Assembly: GCA_035222895.1 (NCBI GenBank)
Contig: JAVYIG010000907.1
Location: 62,001-126,000 of the forward strand
Source: Strongylocentrotus droebachiensis
Lineage: Eukaryota > Echinodermata > Echinoidea > Camarodonta > Strongylocentrotidae
Direction: 5' to 3'
DNA length: 64,000 nucleotides
The number at the start of each line of letters is the position of its first letter. Position 1 is the stretch's first letter. Under the pieces are notes generated by a model. That model was not told the DNA's origin. It did no database searches and was given only the letters and a program-made list of their open reading frames with translations. Made by a program: the position numbers and the translations under genes. This document shows positions 1 to 10,960 of the stretch, in pieces.

Positions 1-638
1 GGCACAGGTGGTGATTGCCGAGAAAATTTATACGACTAAAAAACTATTAAGATCTAACCTTCATGAAACAAAAATATTCTTTTGCATCTTCCAATGACGT
101 ATCTTTATCTGTTATCAAAACTCGAGTGTTTTTTTTCTCTTCTCTTTTGTCTGTTTATCATCATCATCAAATTATTTATTTTCGTGGTCAATAATGGAGT
201 TTCTGTGTACAAGAATAATATCCAAGGTAACCGACCGAGATCTCGCAGAAGGTAAGCCAAGCACGTGCTCAAAACTGTGTATACTGTGTTTGTCCATGAT
301 CTAATTAATGGTGCGAAATCGGTGAGCTAAATTGTTGAATTAATATCATCATTTTGTTAATGTTCTTAAAATAAATATAAGCTGATAAATAACTGGAACA
401 AGTCCGTGACCTGCTAAGTGTTTTGAAAAAGTGAACGAAAGCTTAAATTTATATGATTACCAAATTGAAGATGATATTGAATTTAAAAAAACGATCCAAA
501 ATGACATTGAACATGAAACTGACTATGGAATCGAAATTAAATGGGCAATAAAACTGAAATAAATTGCATAAATTTAAATGACGGAAAACCAACATATACT
601 ATGGTATTAAAACACGAGGGTAAAAATATGTGTTTCAA
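1..638. other. AT-rich non-coding stretch, nothing recognised
   Basis: No long open frame, no family motif and no clear repeat was seen on either strand. Short poly-T and (ATC)n-like patches occur near 130-170. Confidence 0.6.
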
Positions 639-687
639 CCCCCCCCCCCCCCCCCAAAAAAAAAAAAAATAAAAATAAAAAAAAAAT
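639..687. repeat. C-run joined to A-rich run
   Basis: About 17 C are followed directly by A-rich sequence broken by single T. The same C-then-A arrangement recurs at 25,037-25,085. Confidence 0.85.
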
Positions 688-986
688 ACAAACTACAACA
701 AACATGTTTCTCAGTGCACTGGTTACACAAAATTTAAAACATAATAATGTAAACAAAAATACATTTGTTGTATTGCATATTGCAGTGATAACACACGAGT
801 AACCAATTTCTCCACATCTCTAAAGGAATTTGCTAAACTCATCTCTTGATTGTATAGCTATACCATCATTGCACTGTACTGTAATAATATGTTTTCTATC
901 AGTGTTCGAATCGGTTCTATTATTAGTTACCCGTTTCTCCCGCGGGGGTGCGCGAATCGGAAGCAGGCAGCGTGGCGAGGCGTCCA

Positions 987-1682
987 TAGTAACACCTCGC
1001 GCGTTTGATCTCTGATGCACCTTTTTCTTTCGGTTTCCCGCCGATCTAGCGGCATCCCTAAGATAAGTATCGCTCTACCGCGCCTTATCAGATGGTTACG
1101 ATTAAAGGGAATGAGATCACTTTTAGAATAAACTCCTCATGAAATAATTGTTGTGCTCCGTAGTAACACCTCGCGCTTTTGATCTCTGATGCACCTTTTT
1201 GTTTCGGTTTTCCGCCGATTCTAGCGGCATCCCTAAGATAAGTATCACTCTACCGCGCCTTATCAGATAGTTACGGTTAAAGGGAATCATACCACTGTCA
1301 GAATAAACTCCTAATTAAATAATTGTTGTGCTCCGTAGTAACACCTCGCGCGTTTGATCTCCGTACCCCTTTTTCTTTCGGTTTCCCGCCGTTCTAGTGG
1401 CATCCCTAAGATAAGTATCGCTCTACAACGCCTTATTAGATGGTTACGATAAAAGGGAATCATATCACTCTTAGAATAAACTCCTAATGAAATAATTGTT
1501 GTGCTCCGTAGTAACACCTCGCGCGTTTGATCTCAGATGCAACTTTTTCTTTCGGTTTCCCGCCGATCTAGCGGCATCCCTAAGATAAGTATCGCTCTCC
1601 CGCGCTTTATCAGATGGTTACGGTTAAAGGGAGTCACATCACTTTAAATTAATATCCTAATGAAATCATTTTTGAAGTGCTG
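987..1682. repeat. 174-bp tandem repeat, four copies
   Basis: Units begin with TAGTAACACCTCGCG at 987, 1161, 1336 and 1509, giving periods of 174, 175 and 173 bp. The fourth unit diverges towards its end near 1682. Each unit holds AGATAAG and, about 20 bp later, TTATCA (changed to TTATTA in unit 3). These match the GATA-factor consensus WGATAR in opposite orientations. Short ORFs crossing the array shift frame between units, so I see no coding role. This is a small satellite or minisatellite; any regulatory role is inference. Confidence 0.92.
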
Positions 1683-2122
1683 TTTTAATTGTTCTCAACA
1701 TTTTGAACACATTGTCCCCCCTCCCCATGTTTTACGTACTGAGCATGTCACTTTAAGTTTTTTGGTCATTTGCACCACAACATTTTTATTCCAGTACTTC
1801 CCATTTCTTAGTAATGACCCCTTTTCCCACACCGAGTTCTTTCTTTACCCCCACCCCCTCTCTTCCCCTTTCCATCTCTATTTTTGGTTGTAGGTGAATA
1901 GAAACCAAATATTAGCCCCTCACCCCTCCCCCCTTGCAACATGCACAACATGCACATTAATACTCTCTTTTTGGCTAGGACTTAGGACGTTCAGATTGAT
2001 GTAACAAAAAAAAAATATGTTTTCAATCCAAATTTGTGGATCGTGTATGAATACAGCTTTAACATTGCTTATCATCCTCATATTGTGCACATCGGCCGGT
2101 ACATTACATCTTTATAGAAACG
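1683..2122. other. Non-coding, pyrimidine-rich in part
   Basis: A C/T-rich patch lies at about 1,790-1,940. No gene was recognised. Confidence 0.5.
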
Positions 2123-2136
2123 GTTACCATAGCAAC
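2123..2136 (+). promoter_or_regulatory. Perfect RFX X-box motif
   Basis: GTTACCATAGCAAC fits the palindromic RFX consensus GTNRCC-N(0-3)-RGYAAC in full. RFX factors bind such sites upstream of many ciliary genes in animals. No ciliary gene is visible next to it, so its function is unproven. Confidence 0.5.
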
Positions 2137-2875
2137 GCCATAGAAATATAAAGATTTGTGAAACAGGGAAACAAGGACAGATACATACTTTGGAAAATAC
2201 ATATCAGAGCAAACAAGGCTATGCATGTACATTTGCCTCAATTTTTTTAAATATAGCGTGGCAGGTGAAAAATATCGTGCATAACGAAGTGAGGTCGTAT
2301 ATAAAGAAGGACATATTTTTTATGACGGACGCGAAAAACGTTCTTTTATGCCGCGTAATACTAATAGCCTCAACTGTAAAGCATGCATCAAGGACAATTT
2401 GGAAATGAAAAGGGACTAGAGAGAAATGTCCTTTTAAGAGATGATCTTGGGAAAAGAATACTAATGAAAAGGGTAGAGGTTACGCGCGTCACAACTAGAT
2501 CTGTTTACACCCATTATGAAACATATTGGAAAGCGGCACCCTTTCAACATAAAGCATGTTTTCTTCTCCTCTTTATTCGTAGATCCACAATATATCAAGG
2601 GCAAATACATGCGCTGTGATTTTGAGTGGAGAGTTGATGGATGTCATTATACGTGTTCTAGCTACTTTGAAACATGTTTGCTATTGCATTTCTTGCTTCA
2701 CGAAGACGTTGATGCATCCTATTTTTTTATTCTGTTACTATCGTTATCTCTTTCACTATCAGTATTACTATATCTGTTATCTTTCTTTTTAAAAATAATT
2801 ATCATTAATATTTGGCTAGTATTATTGCTATATAAATATTACTATTGCAATTACTATAACTATTTTTCTTCTTTT
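2137..2875. other. Non-coding, no recognised gene
   Basis: Short open frames here (up to about 147 codons, running into the CT tract) have no recognisable domain and become low-complexity. Confidence 0.5.
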
Positions 2876-3320
2876 AGTGTTTCTGTCTGTCTCTCTATCT
2901 GTCTGTCTTTGTCTGCCTGTCTGTTTCTCTCTCGATCTCTCTCTGTTTACACAAAATAAACCTTTTTGTCTCCCTTCATCCTTTTCCGCCTCTACATATT
3001 TCTCTATTTTAAATCATGTCATGCACGTCAATTTTACGCCCATCTCTCTCTCTCTCTCTCCATCTGTTTTTCTATATATCACACATGTAATACTTTCTCT
3101 TTTCTCCCCTCTCTGGCCTTGCTAGATACTATATATATCGAAACCAATGTCATGCATGTCAAACTTCTCTCTCTCTCTCTCCATTTATCTTCTCTGTATC
3201 ACATCTCAAGGTGTTTACTGTTTTCCCCTCTAAGGGCTTGCTTTACTTTATCATCCCCCCCCCCATCATCTTACTCTCCAACCCTCGCTCTTTCTCCCTC
3301 TCTCTTTCTCTCTCTACCTC
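2876..3320. repeat. Pyrimidine-rich (CT)n/(CTGT)n tract
   Basis: Dense CT and CTGT microsatellite blocks at 2876-2955, 3040-3062, 3165-3182 and 3285-3318 are separated by AT-rich bridges. The blocks give spurious Ser/Leu-rich ORFs in several frames. Confidence 0.85.
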
Positions 3321-3731
3321 AGTCACAGACGTACGTTTTCCTGGCATGGCGAGTAAATCAGATGATTCGATGACAGTGCAAAGGCTTTTTCTCAAGCAAC
3401 AACGACAAGACATGACTTACTCAATACTAACAACGATGCTTCATCAGTTTTTCTCTCTCATATTTAATCAAAGTTTCATATAGTACTCATGCCTGGCCTA
3501 TTGATATTTGCAACCCTCGTCTTTCCTTGCCGTGACATTACATGCAATGTCAGAAAATAGCTTACAGTTAATGGATGGTAGCTCAAAAAAAAGTAAACGA
3601 TCAGTCAGAGATTATTCTGCCAATGTCCCTTTTCGATCAAAGATTAGACTGACGTGTTCTCAGAATAGTCATGATAGGTCTATGCTTAGTTATACCTCGT
3701 CGTCACAGGGAGGATGGGTACGTACAGGGTA
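3321..3731. other. Non-coding, no recognised gene
   Basis: No motif or repeat seen. Confidence 0.5.
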
Positions 3732-3855
3732 TAAAGAGAGGGATAGATGGAGAGAGAGAGAGAGAAAGAGAGAGAGGGGGAAATGAGATTCAGAAAAAAG
3801 TGACAGGAGAAAGAGGGATGAAGATGAAGAGAGCGAGAGAGATAGAAAGACGCAA
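3732..3855. repeat. Purine-rich (GA)n tract
   Basis: AGAGAG runs from 3751, followed by imperfect GA-rich sequence. The two strands give mirror-image low-complexity ORFs. Confidence 0.85.
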
Positions 3856-3975
3856 ATTTTGAGAAAAACAAAATACTGATCAATCAAAATATATCTCTAG
3901 TGATTTCTCGCAAACACAAATTGAAGTCATGTACTTTTACGAGTCAAGGTCTGTATAATGTCTGATAACGCTTAA

Positions 3976-4333
3976 AGGTATCGTTTAACAATGCCAAATC
4001 TGAGATACGTGTAATTAGTGTTTGGATATGGTATTCTATTGAAACCCTAAACAAATTGCGCTTCTTAATGATCACGAAGTGCCTCAAAAAATAAAAATCT
4101 TTGAGTGACGGTTATTACCACACTCATTTTTCCCAATAGACTGTAGTGTTATAAAAACCGTTGAGAAAACGGTTTTTGACATTTCTAATTCCAATCATAA
4201 ATATCTTGATAATGAGACAGGCGATCGGCTTGTAAAAATCATGGGATTCCTGACTGACCTAAATATTTATAATTATAAATGAGATAAATCCAGGAGTTTG
4301 TTTCAGAATCTGAGACAAAGATACCCCATCACT
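3976..4333 (+). mobile_element. Kolobok/T2-like MITE, copy A (358 bp)
   Basis: Flanked by TTAA at 3972-3975 and 4334-4337. The left end reads TTAAAGGTATCG; the reverse complement of the right end reads TTAAAGTGATGGGGTATC. The element aligns along its length, in reverse orientation, with 33,385-33,754. TTAA target duplication and ends near TTAAAGGRR are known for the T2/Kolobok group of MITEs. It holds no ORF, so it is non-autonomous. An internal 10-bp hairpin (AAAAACCGTT) lies near 4,154-4,178. Confidence 0.8.
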
Positions 4334-4337
4334 TTAA

Positions 4338-5169
4338 AACTCAAATCACGCCTCAAAGACATTTCAAGTGCCTTATATCACGAATGTTATCAATAAACCG
4401 AGTTTAAACAAATTATATAATTATTTAGTATGCAAAAATATCATCCGCTGATCAAGGGCCTGAAAGAGTTGCGATTGATACAAAAATCGATATATTAAGT
4501 TATTCGCTTATTTGTGTTTTTCTATATTCATAAGCGATGGAACTAATGCTAAACTTAACAATTTGTCTTAAAGGGCAGTATAAGAATCCTGACATGTGGA
4601 AATGAAATTGAAGTTACTTATTTGTATATTGTTGATACTAACCTTTGTATTAATTCATTGCTTACTGGAACCGAGTGTTCTCTGTATTAAGCCTATATGG
4701 GAATAAGATAATTCAGAAGTCAACGGGTTAAATGCCATTATAATTGATATTTGCAAACATGTCTTGTGATCACACTATCAATGACATAATCACCTATTAT
4801 CAAATTGTGATTCTTTTTACTGAACTTTCTTTATGTGGATGGTCAAGGCCTATCAAACTATTAATATGTCATAATTAGTCGGGTTAATGAAAAGATAATT
4901 GGTCATCATAACTCGTTGGAGATGTGAGGGGCCGACATGACCTCGATGACGGCTTGTTACAATAATGGACGTTGAATATATTAATTGCTCGTGGTCTAAT
5001 TTCTATTGTGGCTTTAACTGTAATTGGGTGATCGTTTAATACACGTAAATGGTTGATGTTAGTGACTTCAAAGATAGGAGTGGTGTATCACGGCCTTTTC
5101 ATATTGACTATTGCCGTCATTTAAAGCTATTCTAAAATATGTAAAATTGTCTTTATTTCCCCGTGGTCT
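4338..5169. other. AT-rich, no recognised feature
   Basis: No ORF, repeat or RNA gene could be supported. Confidence 0.55.
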
Positions 5170-5275
5170 TTTCTCATTTCAATTTCTCCTCACCCCCTCT
5201 CTATTTTATTTCTTCCTTTCGTTCTGTCTTTCTTTCGTTCATTCTTTCTTTCTTTCTATCTTTCCTTTTGTTTTC
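5170..5275. repeat. Pyrimidine-rich (TTCT)n tract
   Basis: Imperfect TTTC/TTCT repeats, densest at 5205-5265. Confidence 0.8.
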
Positions 5276-5541
5276 ATTGTTTGGCTAAGTATGTAATGTA
5301 TGTTTCTCTTTTGATCTATTCCTTTTTGAAAACATTTGCGGATATCAGTAAAGTGCTCAACAACAACGCCCTTATGAATGGGGCAATGATACACCATAGC
5401 AATACCGATATTCAATTTAAAAAAAACGGATCATTTTAGTAGGGTTCAAAATTGAACCATGATTTAGATTACGAGGGTTTCAAAAGTATTTTGCTGTTAG
5501 TGTTACCATTTTTTTAAAATCAATCCATTTATTATTCTTAA

Positions 5542-5728
5542 AGCCTATCTGCACTAGTTTGGGCAGGAGGGATTAGGCCTCCCTGCATGGAAACTGGCAG
5601 GTAGTTATCTCATCAAATCAGCTCTCAATTAACATAAGAAAAGGGGGACCATTGGGACCAATGGTCACCAATTAGGCAATGTTTGCTATATAGAGGGCGC
5701 AAGTAGCTAAAAGTAGTGCAGTGGGGCT
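5542..5728 (+). mobile_element. 187-bp TTAA MITE, copy 1
   Basis: TTAA lies on both sides (5538-5541 and 5729-5732). The terminal inverted repeats are about 20 bp: AGCCTATCTGCACTAGTTT at the left and, reversed, AGCCCCACTGCACTACTTT at the right. The same element occurs at 14,851-15,037 (reverse) and 46,466-46,661 (forward). It has no coding capacity. The TTAA target and 5'-AG end suggest a Kolobok-like or piggyBac-like transposase source; the autonomous parent is not here. Confidence 0.88.
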
Positions 5729-5732
5729 TTAA

Positions 5733-6057
5733 ACACAATCCGTTTGTATGCGTCCATGTATGTACTGATATGACGTTCTTAATGATAACATTAATCTGGG
5801 ACCTGCGGTGACCTTTTATTGCGAGACGATCATTACACGGCTAGCGAACATCATGTTCCATGTATGTAACCATACTTATTAAATGCAGACAAAGATAGCA
5901 TAGAGGGGTGGATAATCATGCAATCATATTGCCTCGTTATGACAGAATTAGTCATCGCTAATGCCCTTCAGTCATGTGATTACATACTGCCCATGTAATG
6001 CTGTACGATAGATTTTGATTTATGAGAGTTTCCGATTGAAAATGAGTTATGGAATGT
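5733..6057. other. Non-coding, nothing recognised
   Basis: No support for any gene or repeat. Confidence 0.5.
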
Positions 6058-6130
6058 AGAGGAGGATAGGATAGGGAGAGAGAGAGGGAGGGGATTGGGA
6101 GCAGGGGTAGAGGGAGGGGAAGGGGAAGAA

Positions 6131-6162
<32 letters not shown>

Positions 6163-6185
6163 GGAGAGGAGGGGGGGGGGAGGGA
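6058..6185. repeat. (GA)n and G-run purine tract
   Basis: GA-rich sequence ends in alternating poly-G and GA blocks. The opposite-strand Pro/Ser/Leu ORF is a composition artefact. Confidence 0.85.
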
Positions 6186-7652
6186 TGGGACAAAATAATT
6201 AGCAGAATAAGTAGAACATAATGAATGAACACATTCTATATAAAATATGGCCTATGCAATCTTATATACCAAAACAAATTATTTTGCCCTAGGCATTTTA
6301 GTCGACGGAATCTTGATAACTGTGACGAGATATTAATCTGTATTCGCCATTCTCAACCCAACTGAAGACAATTCATTGAATGTTTGAGCGTCTTATCATG
6401 GTAGCTTGGTTAAAACCACTATAATACTACTATTCAATGCATTGCATCCCTCCAATATTGCAGAAGAAGCACTTTGCAAATTAAACAATATATATAATTA
6501 TTATCAAGTTCTAAAGTTCACAGAATACAGGCATGACAGATATAAATATAACGAAACGTCGTTAATTGTGTAACTTCTTTCAGACGAGTGAGGTTCCTTC
6601 CCTTTAAGGTTAGGAAACAATGTCATCCTATCACGGCTGCCTCCTCATGCTTGCTTGAGCACTCATTCTCATTCTCTCACTCTCTCTCTCTCTCTCTCCT
6701 GTCCCCGACAGGCGCAATGATTGCGACTGCTGAAATGAAAAGTATTCCACCGACCGAAATTGAAATACAGTTGCCAATTCTCAGTATGTGCTCCTAATTC
6801 GCACAATTCTCCCACTGGGTCCTCGTTTGTTTGGTCATACCGGCGTGGCGAATCTCCATAGAACCTTGTTTCTATTTTTACTTCACTAGATTTAAAGGAA
6901 GAGTTGAAGAAACGACTAATTTAATACCCCAACACCTTTTTTCAGTTCTTTTCACTTCCGCCAAAATATGTACGCTGTTATTTGCTAATTGTTGGGACCA
7001 TCAAACTGTCAAGCCTCAATAGGATTCTATTGATGGACCCTCGTTTGTTTCTTTTTAGTATGAATTCATTTAATGTACCTTGTATTTCAATCATGGAATG
7101 CTTCGTTTATATTTAAATGTTTGCAATATAAGTTGAAATGTATGAACAAGCATCTTGTCTGATTTTAATGCTTCTTGTTGGTAATTAGCCAACATTTTAG
7201 AATCGTAATAGGTAGAGCTCATTCTACTGAAATAAAATTATATATATTGATAAACATTATTTCTTTCTGAAATAAGGAAAAGATCAAACAGATTTCACAA
7301 AGTTTGCACAAAATGACCTTAAACATTAAAAATGAATGGCAGATAGGCCTACATGTATTTTGCATTAGCAATTCCGGTTGTTAAAGTTGTAAGATTTCGT
7401 GGTATCCTTAAAACATACATATGGTATGTAATGAATAAGACTCCGCCATTCGATGCTAAAATTTCAATGCTTTGCTTTTCAAAGGTTTCGTGACAAACTC
7501 TTCATCAACCAGATTGTATCGCCAGGGTTCAGTTAAATTATGTTCCCTTTTAATTATCTTGTTACCTTATTAAATTCTGTTAAGCATATAGTTATATTCA
7601 AAATCTGACTCCATGTTCGTAATTTGCAGCGTTTTAGTATAATATAATCTTA
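6186..7652. other. Non-coding with a short (CT)n
   Basis: A (CT)n run occupies about 6,677-6,699. The rest has no recognised ORF or repeat. Confidence 0.5.
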
Positions 7653-7687
7653 AAGAGAGAGAGAGAGAGAGAGATAGAGACAGAGAG
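7653..7687. repeat. (GA)n microsatellite
   Basis: Near-perfect GA repeat with one GATA interruption. Confidence 0.85.
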
Positions 7688-8149
7688 AATGGAAGTGTCT
7701 ATTATACAGGCCAGCTACTTTTCTGTTTTCTCTAAACTGAAGTTCAATACACCTGTGCCTATAATTGCAAAATTTACTAACAACTTCCCATTTGTACAAC
7801 AGAAAACTGAAGCATAGAATGGGGAGTGGATACAAGAAAAACGGGCTAATTTTCTACATCTTCTCCAAACTGTTCATTGAGCGACCTCGAGGCGACCTTG
7901 TCATCGCATTCTCACAGCTCCACCATCGGTTTACACTGTGTACCTGGTTTTGCTCCTGCAACAACATTCTGCAAACATTACAGAGGGATACAGGGTCGAG
8001 AAAAGAAAGAAGACCCATACACGTGTAGGGATGTTTGGGTTTTGCAGGGACATCGCTATATGTGCTATGTCAATAGACCCGATCTTGTAATGCCCAGAAA
8101 TCACATTAATGCATGCTCGGGGAAAAATAGAGGATGAAGAAAAAAAGGC
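7688..8149. other. Non-coding, no recognised gene
   Basis: Short ORFs of 86-87 codons on the plus strand overlap one another in different frames and show no domain. Confidence 0.45.
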
Positions 8150-8425
8150 GAGGGTAGTGTATACAGCGAGTGAGAAAGAGTGAGAGATAGAGATTGAGAA
8201 ATGAAGAAAACTAGATAGAGATGTTAAGAGAGAGGTAGATCGAGAGATGGTGTAAAGTGAGAGGAAGAGAGAGCGCGTTCTAAATATACAGATATGAACA
8301 AACATGCATATAGAGCATGAGAGAGAAAGAGAGAAAGCGATACTGAAAGAGAGAGAGAGATAATGAAAAAGAGAGGGAGGGAGATAAAGAAACAGAGACG
8401 GAGAGACAAAGAGAGAGAGAGAGAT
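8150..8425. repeat. Long imperfect purine tract
   Basis: GA-rich sequence with AGAGAG blocks throughout. It gives a Ser/Leu-rich minus-strand ORF that is low-complexity and rejected as a gene. Confidence 0.8.
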
Positions 8426-8750
8426 CAGGGCAAAATTGAATACCTCAAAGAAAACACCCAGCATGTCGATGAGATTATGCAGTGCATGTGACATTATTGT
8501 CTTATACATTTTTGCCATTCATTGTAGTTACAGCGGAAACGTTTATCGAGTACGTCTAATACATTTTCCTCATTAGTATAATGAAGAAAAAAAAAAGAGA
8601 TTTGTAAGGCGCTAAATCCACTTGAAATCAAATATTTATGGCGCGCAAGTGCAAACGATGAAATCACGTAAAAACCATGCCCTTACAATAAATTAAAACG
8701 ACTGTTGCGCAAACAATCGTTCATTTTATACCATCATATAAAAACAACAA

Positions 8751-9280
8751 CAACAGAATAATAATAATAATAAATTGATATAGCGCAGCTTTTATACAAA
8801 ATATATTCAGCTGCGCAGGTTAAGAGCTCCTTTTTACTAAATTCTACCCCCAAAAAAGATCTCTCACTTGAACAAATAAGTTTTTAAATCGGATTTGAAA
8901 ACATTGAGAGATGGAGTGCTTCGTATTTCTATTGGCAAGCTATTCCATAGTTTGGGGGCAGCAATAGCAAAAGCACGGTCTCCAAGAGTTACTTTAGTTT
9001 TGCCATGGGGAATCTGAAATAATAATTTATCCGTGGAACTGCGCAGGCTACGACTGTGTGACTGGACTTTGAGTTGAAGTAATTCTTGGATATAATTAGG
9101 AGCTTGACCAATCAATGATTTATAAACAACGAACAATATTTTGAATGAGATTCTTTGACGGACTGGCAACCAGTGGAGTTCTCCCAGAAGAGGTGCGGTT
9201 GAAGTGAATTTCGACCGACGATAGACAAGTCTTGCACATGCATTTTGGACTCTTTGTAACTTAGCTATCAGAGAATCAAC
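8751..9280 (-). mobile_element. 5'-truncated LINE copy with (TTA)n tail
   Basis: On the minus strand, the reverse-transcriptase C-terminal region (about 9,275-8,864) is followed by a roughly 90-bp 3' UTR and then (TTA)n at about 8,758-8,772. A 3' UTR ending in a TTA microsatellite is common for CR1/L2-like LINEs of marine invertebrates. No RT catalytic core is present, so the copy is dead. Confidence 0.8.
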
Positions 9281-9328
9281 AGAAACAATACAATAGATAT
9301 AAAAGTGAATAAAACAAAACACCTCCAA
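8864..9328 (-). pseudogene. LINE reverse transcriptase, C-terminal fragment
   Basis: This open frame carries the conserved region that follows the polymerase domain in CR1/L2/Jockey-type LINE proteins. Visible motifs, by residue, are KLQRVQNACARLV (23-35), LHWLPVRQRISFKIL (51-65), VYKSLIGQAPNYI (68-80), LGDRAFAIAAPKLWNSLP (115-132) and FKSDLKTYLFK at the C-terminus. The frame ends in TGA. Residues 1-18 look like flanking DNA, so the LINE part begins near residue 19. The palm domain with its catalytic Asp residues and the endonuclease are missing, so the fragment cannot mobilise itself. The family is known; the exact clade is inference. Confidence 0.85.
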
Positions 9329-9527
9329 ACTGATTAAATTCTAAAAAGAGACGTGATAAGATTGAAATGACTTACACTCAATTACACTCAATTACATTGG
9401 ATGTTGCGTAAAAAATCTTTGATTACCAACAACAACAACAGCAATAATACAATACATATAAAAGTGAATAAAACAAAACACCTGCAAACATGAGATTCTA
9501 AGAAGAGACGTGATAAGGTTAAAGAAG
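9286..9527. repeat. Direct duplication beside the LINE 5' end
   Basis: Two copies of about 83 bp (9,286-9,368 and 9,445-9,527) share AAAAGTGAATAAAACAAAAC and AGAGACGTGATAAG. Both lie on the same side of the LINE, so they are not its target-site duplication. A (CAA)n-like run precedes copy 2. Confidence 0.75.
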
Positions 9528-9659
9528 CAGGCCATAGATATCATGCTTCTCCCACTGTTCTCGAAACCTCATCCCATTGAGCCGAAGTGTTTTCCTAAAG
9601 ACACCCTCTAGTGTCTCAGAATAATACACCATGTATGTCATGACCCATTTTCGTGGACT

Positions 9660-10960
9660 ATATATATGATTTGCTTGCTGCTAGCTAGACGAGAATACTG
9701 TTGCGAGGACATCGACTCGGTGGTTATGTTATTGTTAGGATAGGATGTGTATGATCGAGTTAAAGAGGTTTGAATGTGTCGTCACATACATATACTGCAT
9801 TACATCTATATCACGAACATTTTCATAATCAATATATGAACCTTTACATGAGCTATATATAATAATATTTCCATTAACTAGATTAATACTGTTTCCATGA
9901 ACTATGTATGAATATATTCAGAATTTGTATACGACAAATCACGAAATGTATACAAGGAATATTCTCATGAGTCATATAAAACATTATCATGAACATGTAC
10001 CTTACATGTATATGATTAGTTGCAGTGAGCAGAACGAGAATACTAAAGTGAGGACATCGATCCGTTTATCTATGATAGCCTGTATGGGAAGACGAACAGG
10101 ACGAGGCTCGACGTATATATTTCAAACAAATTATTTTCATGAACTGCTTTATGAAGATTTTCATGAAACATACGAATTTTTTTTTTAAATATAGACGAGG
10201 ATTCTTATTAATTATATACAGCAATGTTATGAGCAACAATTTTATAATAATATTTCATAAACTAATTATGGTTAGATTGCAGCAAAGAGAATGTGAATAC
10301 TGAAGCGAGGACGTCGATCCATTCCGTAGGATATGTAAGAGTGGGGAGGACAAACATGATTAGGTTCGATGTATTCATTTCAGAAAATTCATTTTCTAGA
10401 ATTGTATAATGAAGATGTTCATGAAACATACGAACATTTGCTGTGAATATAGACGAGCATTTTTATTAACGATATTCAACAATTTTATGATCTTTATAAT
10501 AATAATTCAAGAACTAATTATGATTAGCTTGCAGCAAAGAGAATGTGAATACTGAAGCGAGGACGTTGATCCGTTCTTTAGGATATGTGGGAGTGGGGAG
10601 GACAAACATGATTAGGTTCGAAGTATTCATTTCAGAAACTTCATTTTTATGAACTGTATTATGAAGATTTTCAGGAAACATATACAAAACTACCTTGAAT
10701 GTAAACACTTATTCTTATATAAAGAACCATTTTATGAGCTGTATAATTTTTTTTTTTAAATGATTAGTTGCAGTAAGCAGAACGAGAATACTACGAACGA
10801 CGACGTCGAACCTTTAAAAAAAATGTAGGATAGACCATGTAGACGTGAGAAATAACCTAATGTGGTTCGAATTCAGAGAATATTTGATGTACATTGAATA
10901 TACATGTACGAACACATTTATGGACTATGTACTGATTGGAACCCAGCAGGCAGAACGGGC
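9660..10960. repeat. Diverged ~250-bp tandem repeat
   Basis: The anchor GAATACT followed by GAGGACRTCGAYCC, or close variants, recurs near 9,691, 10,036, 10,293, 10,545 and 10,784, with spacings of 345, 257, 252 and 239 bp. A more degenerate copy of the anchor lies near 10,940. Units also share TTCATGAAACATACGAA and ATGATTAG-TGCAG. The middle units, from 10,293 and 10,545, are most alike. Small ORFs are frame-broken between units. Confidence 0.82.

Noticed and set aside
7931-8518. 195-codon minus-strand ORF
   Set aside because: It reads through a GA-rich tract and is mainly Ser/Leu; no domain is visible.
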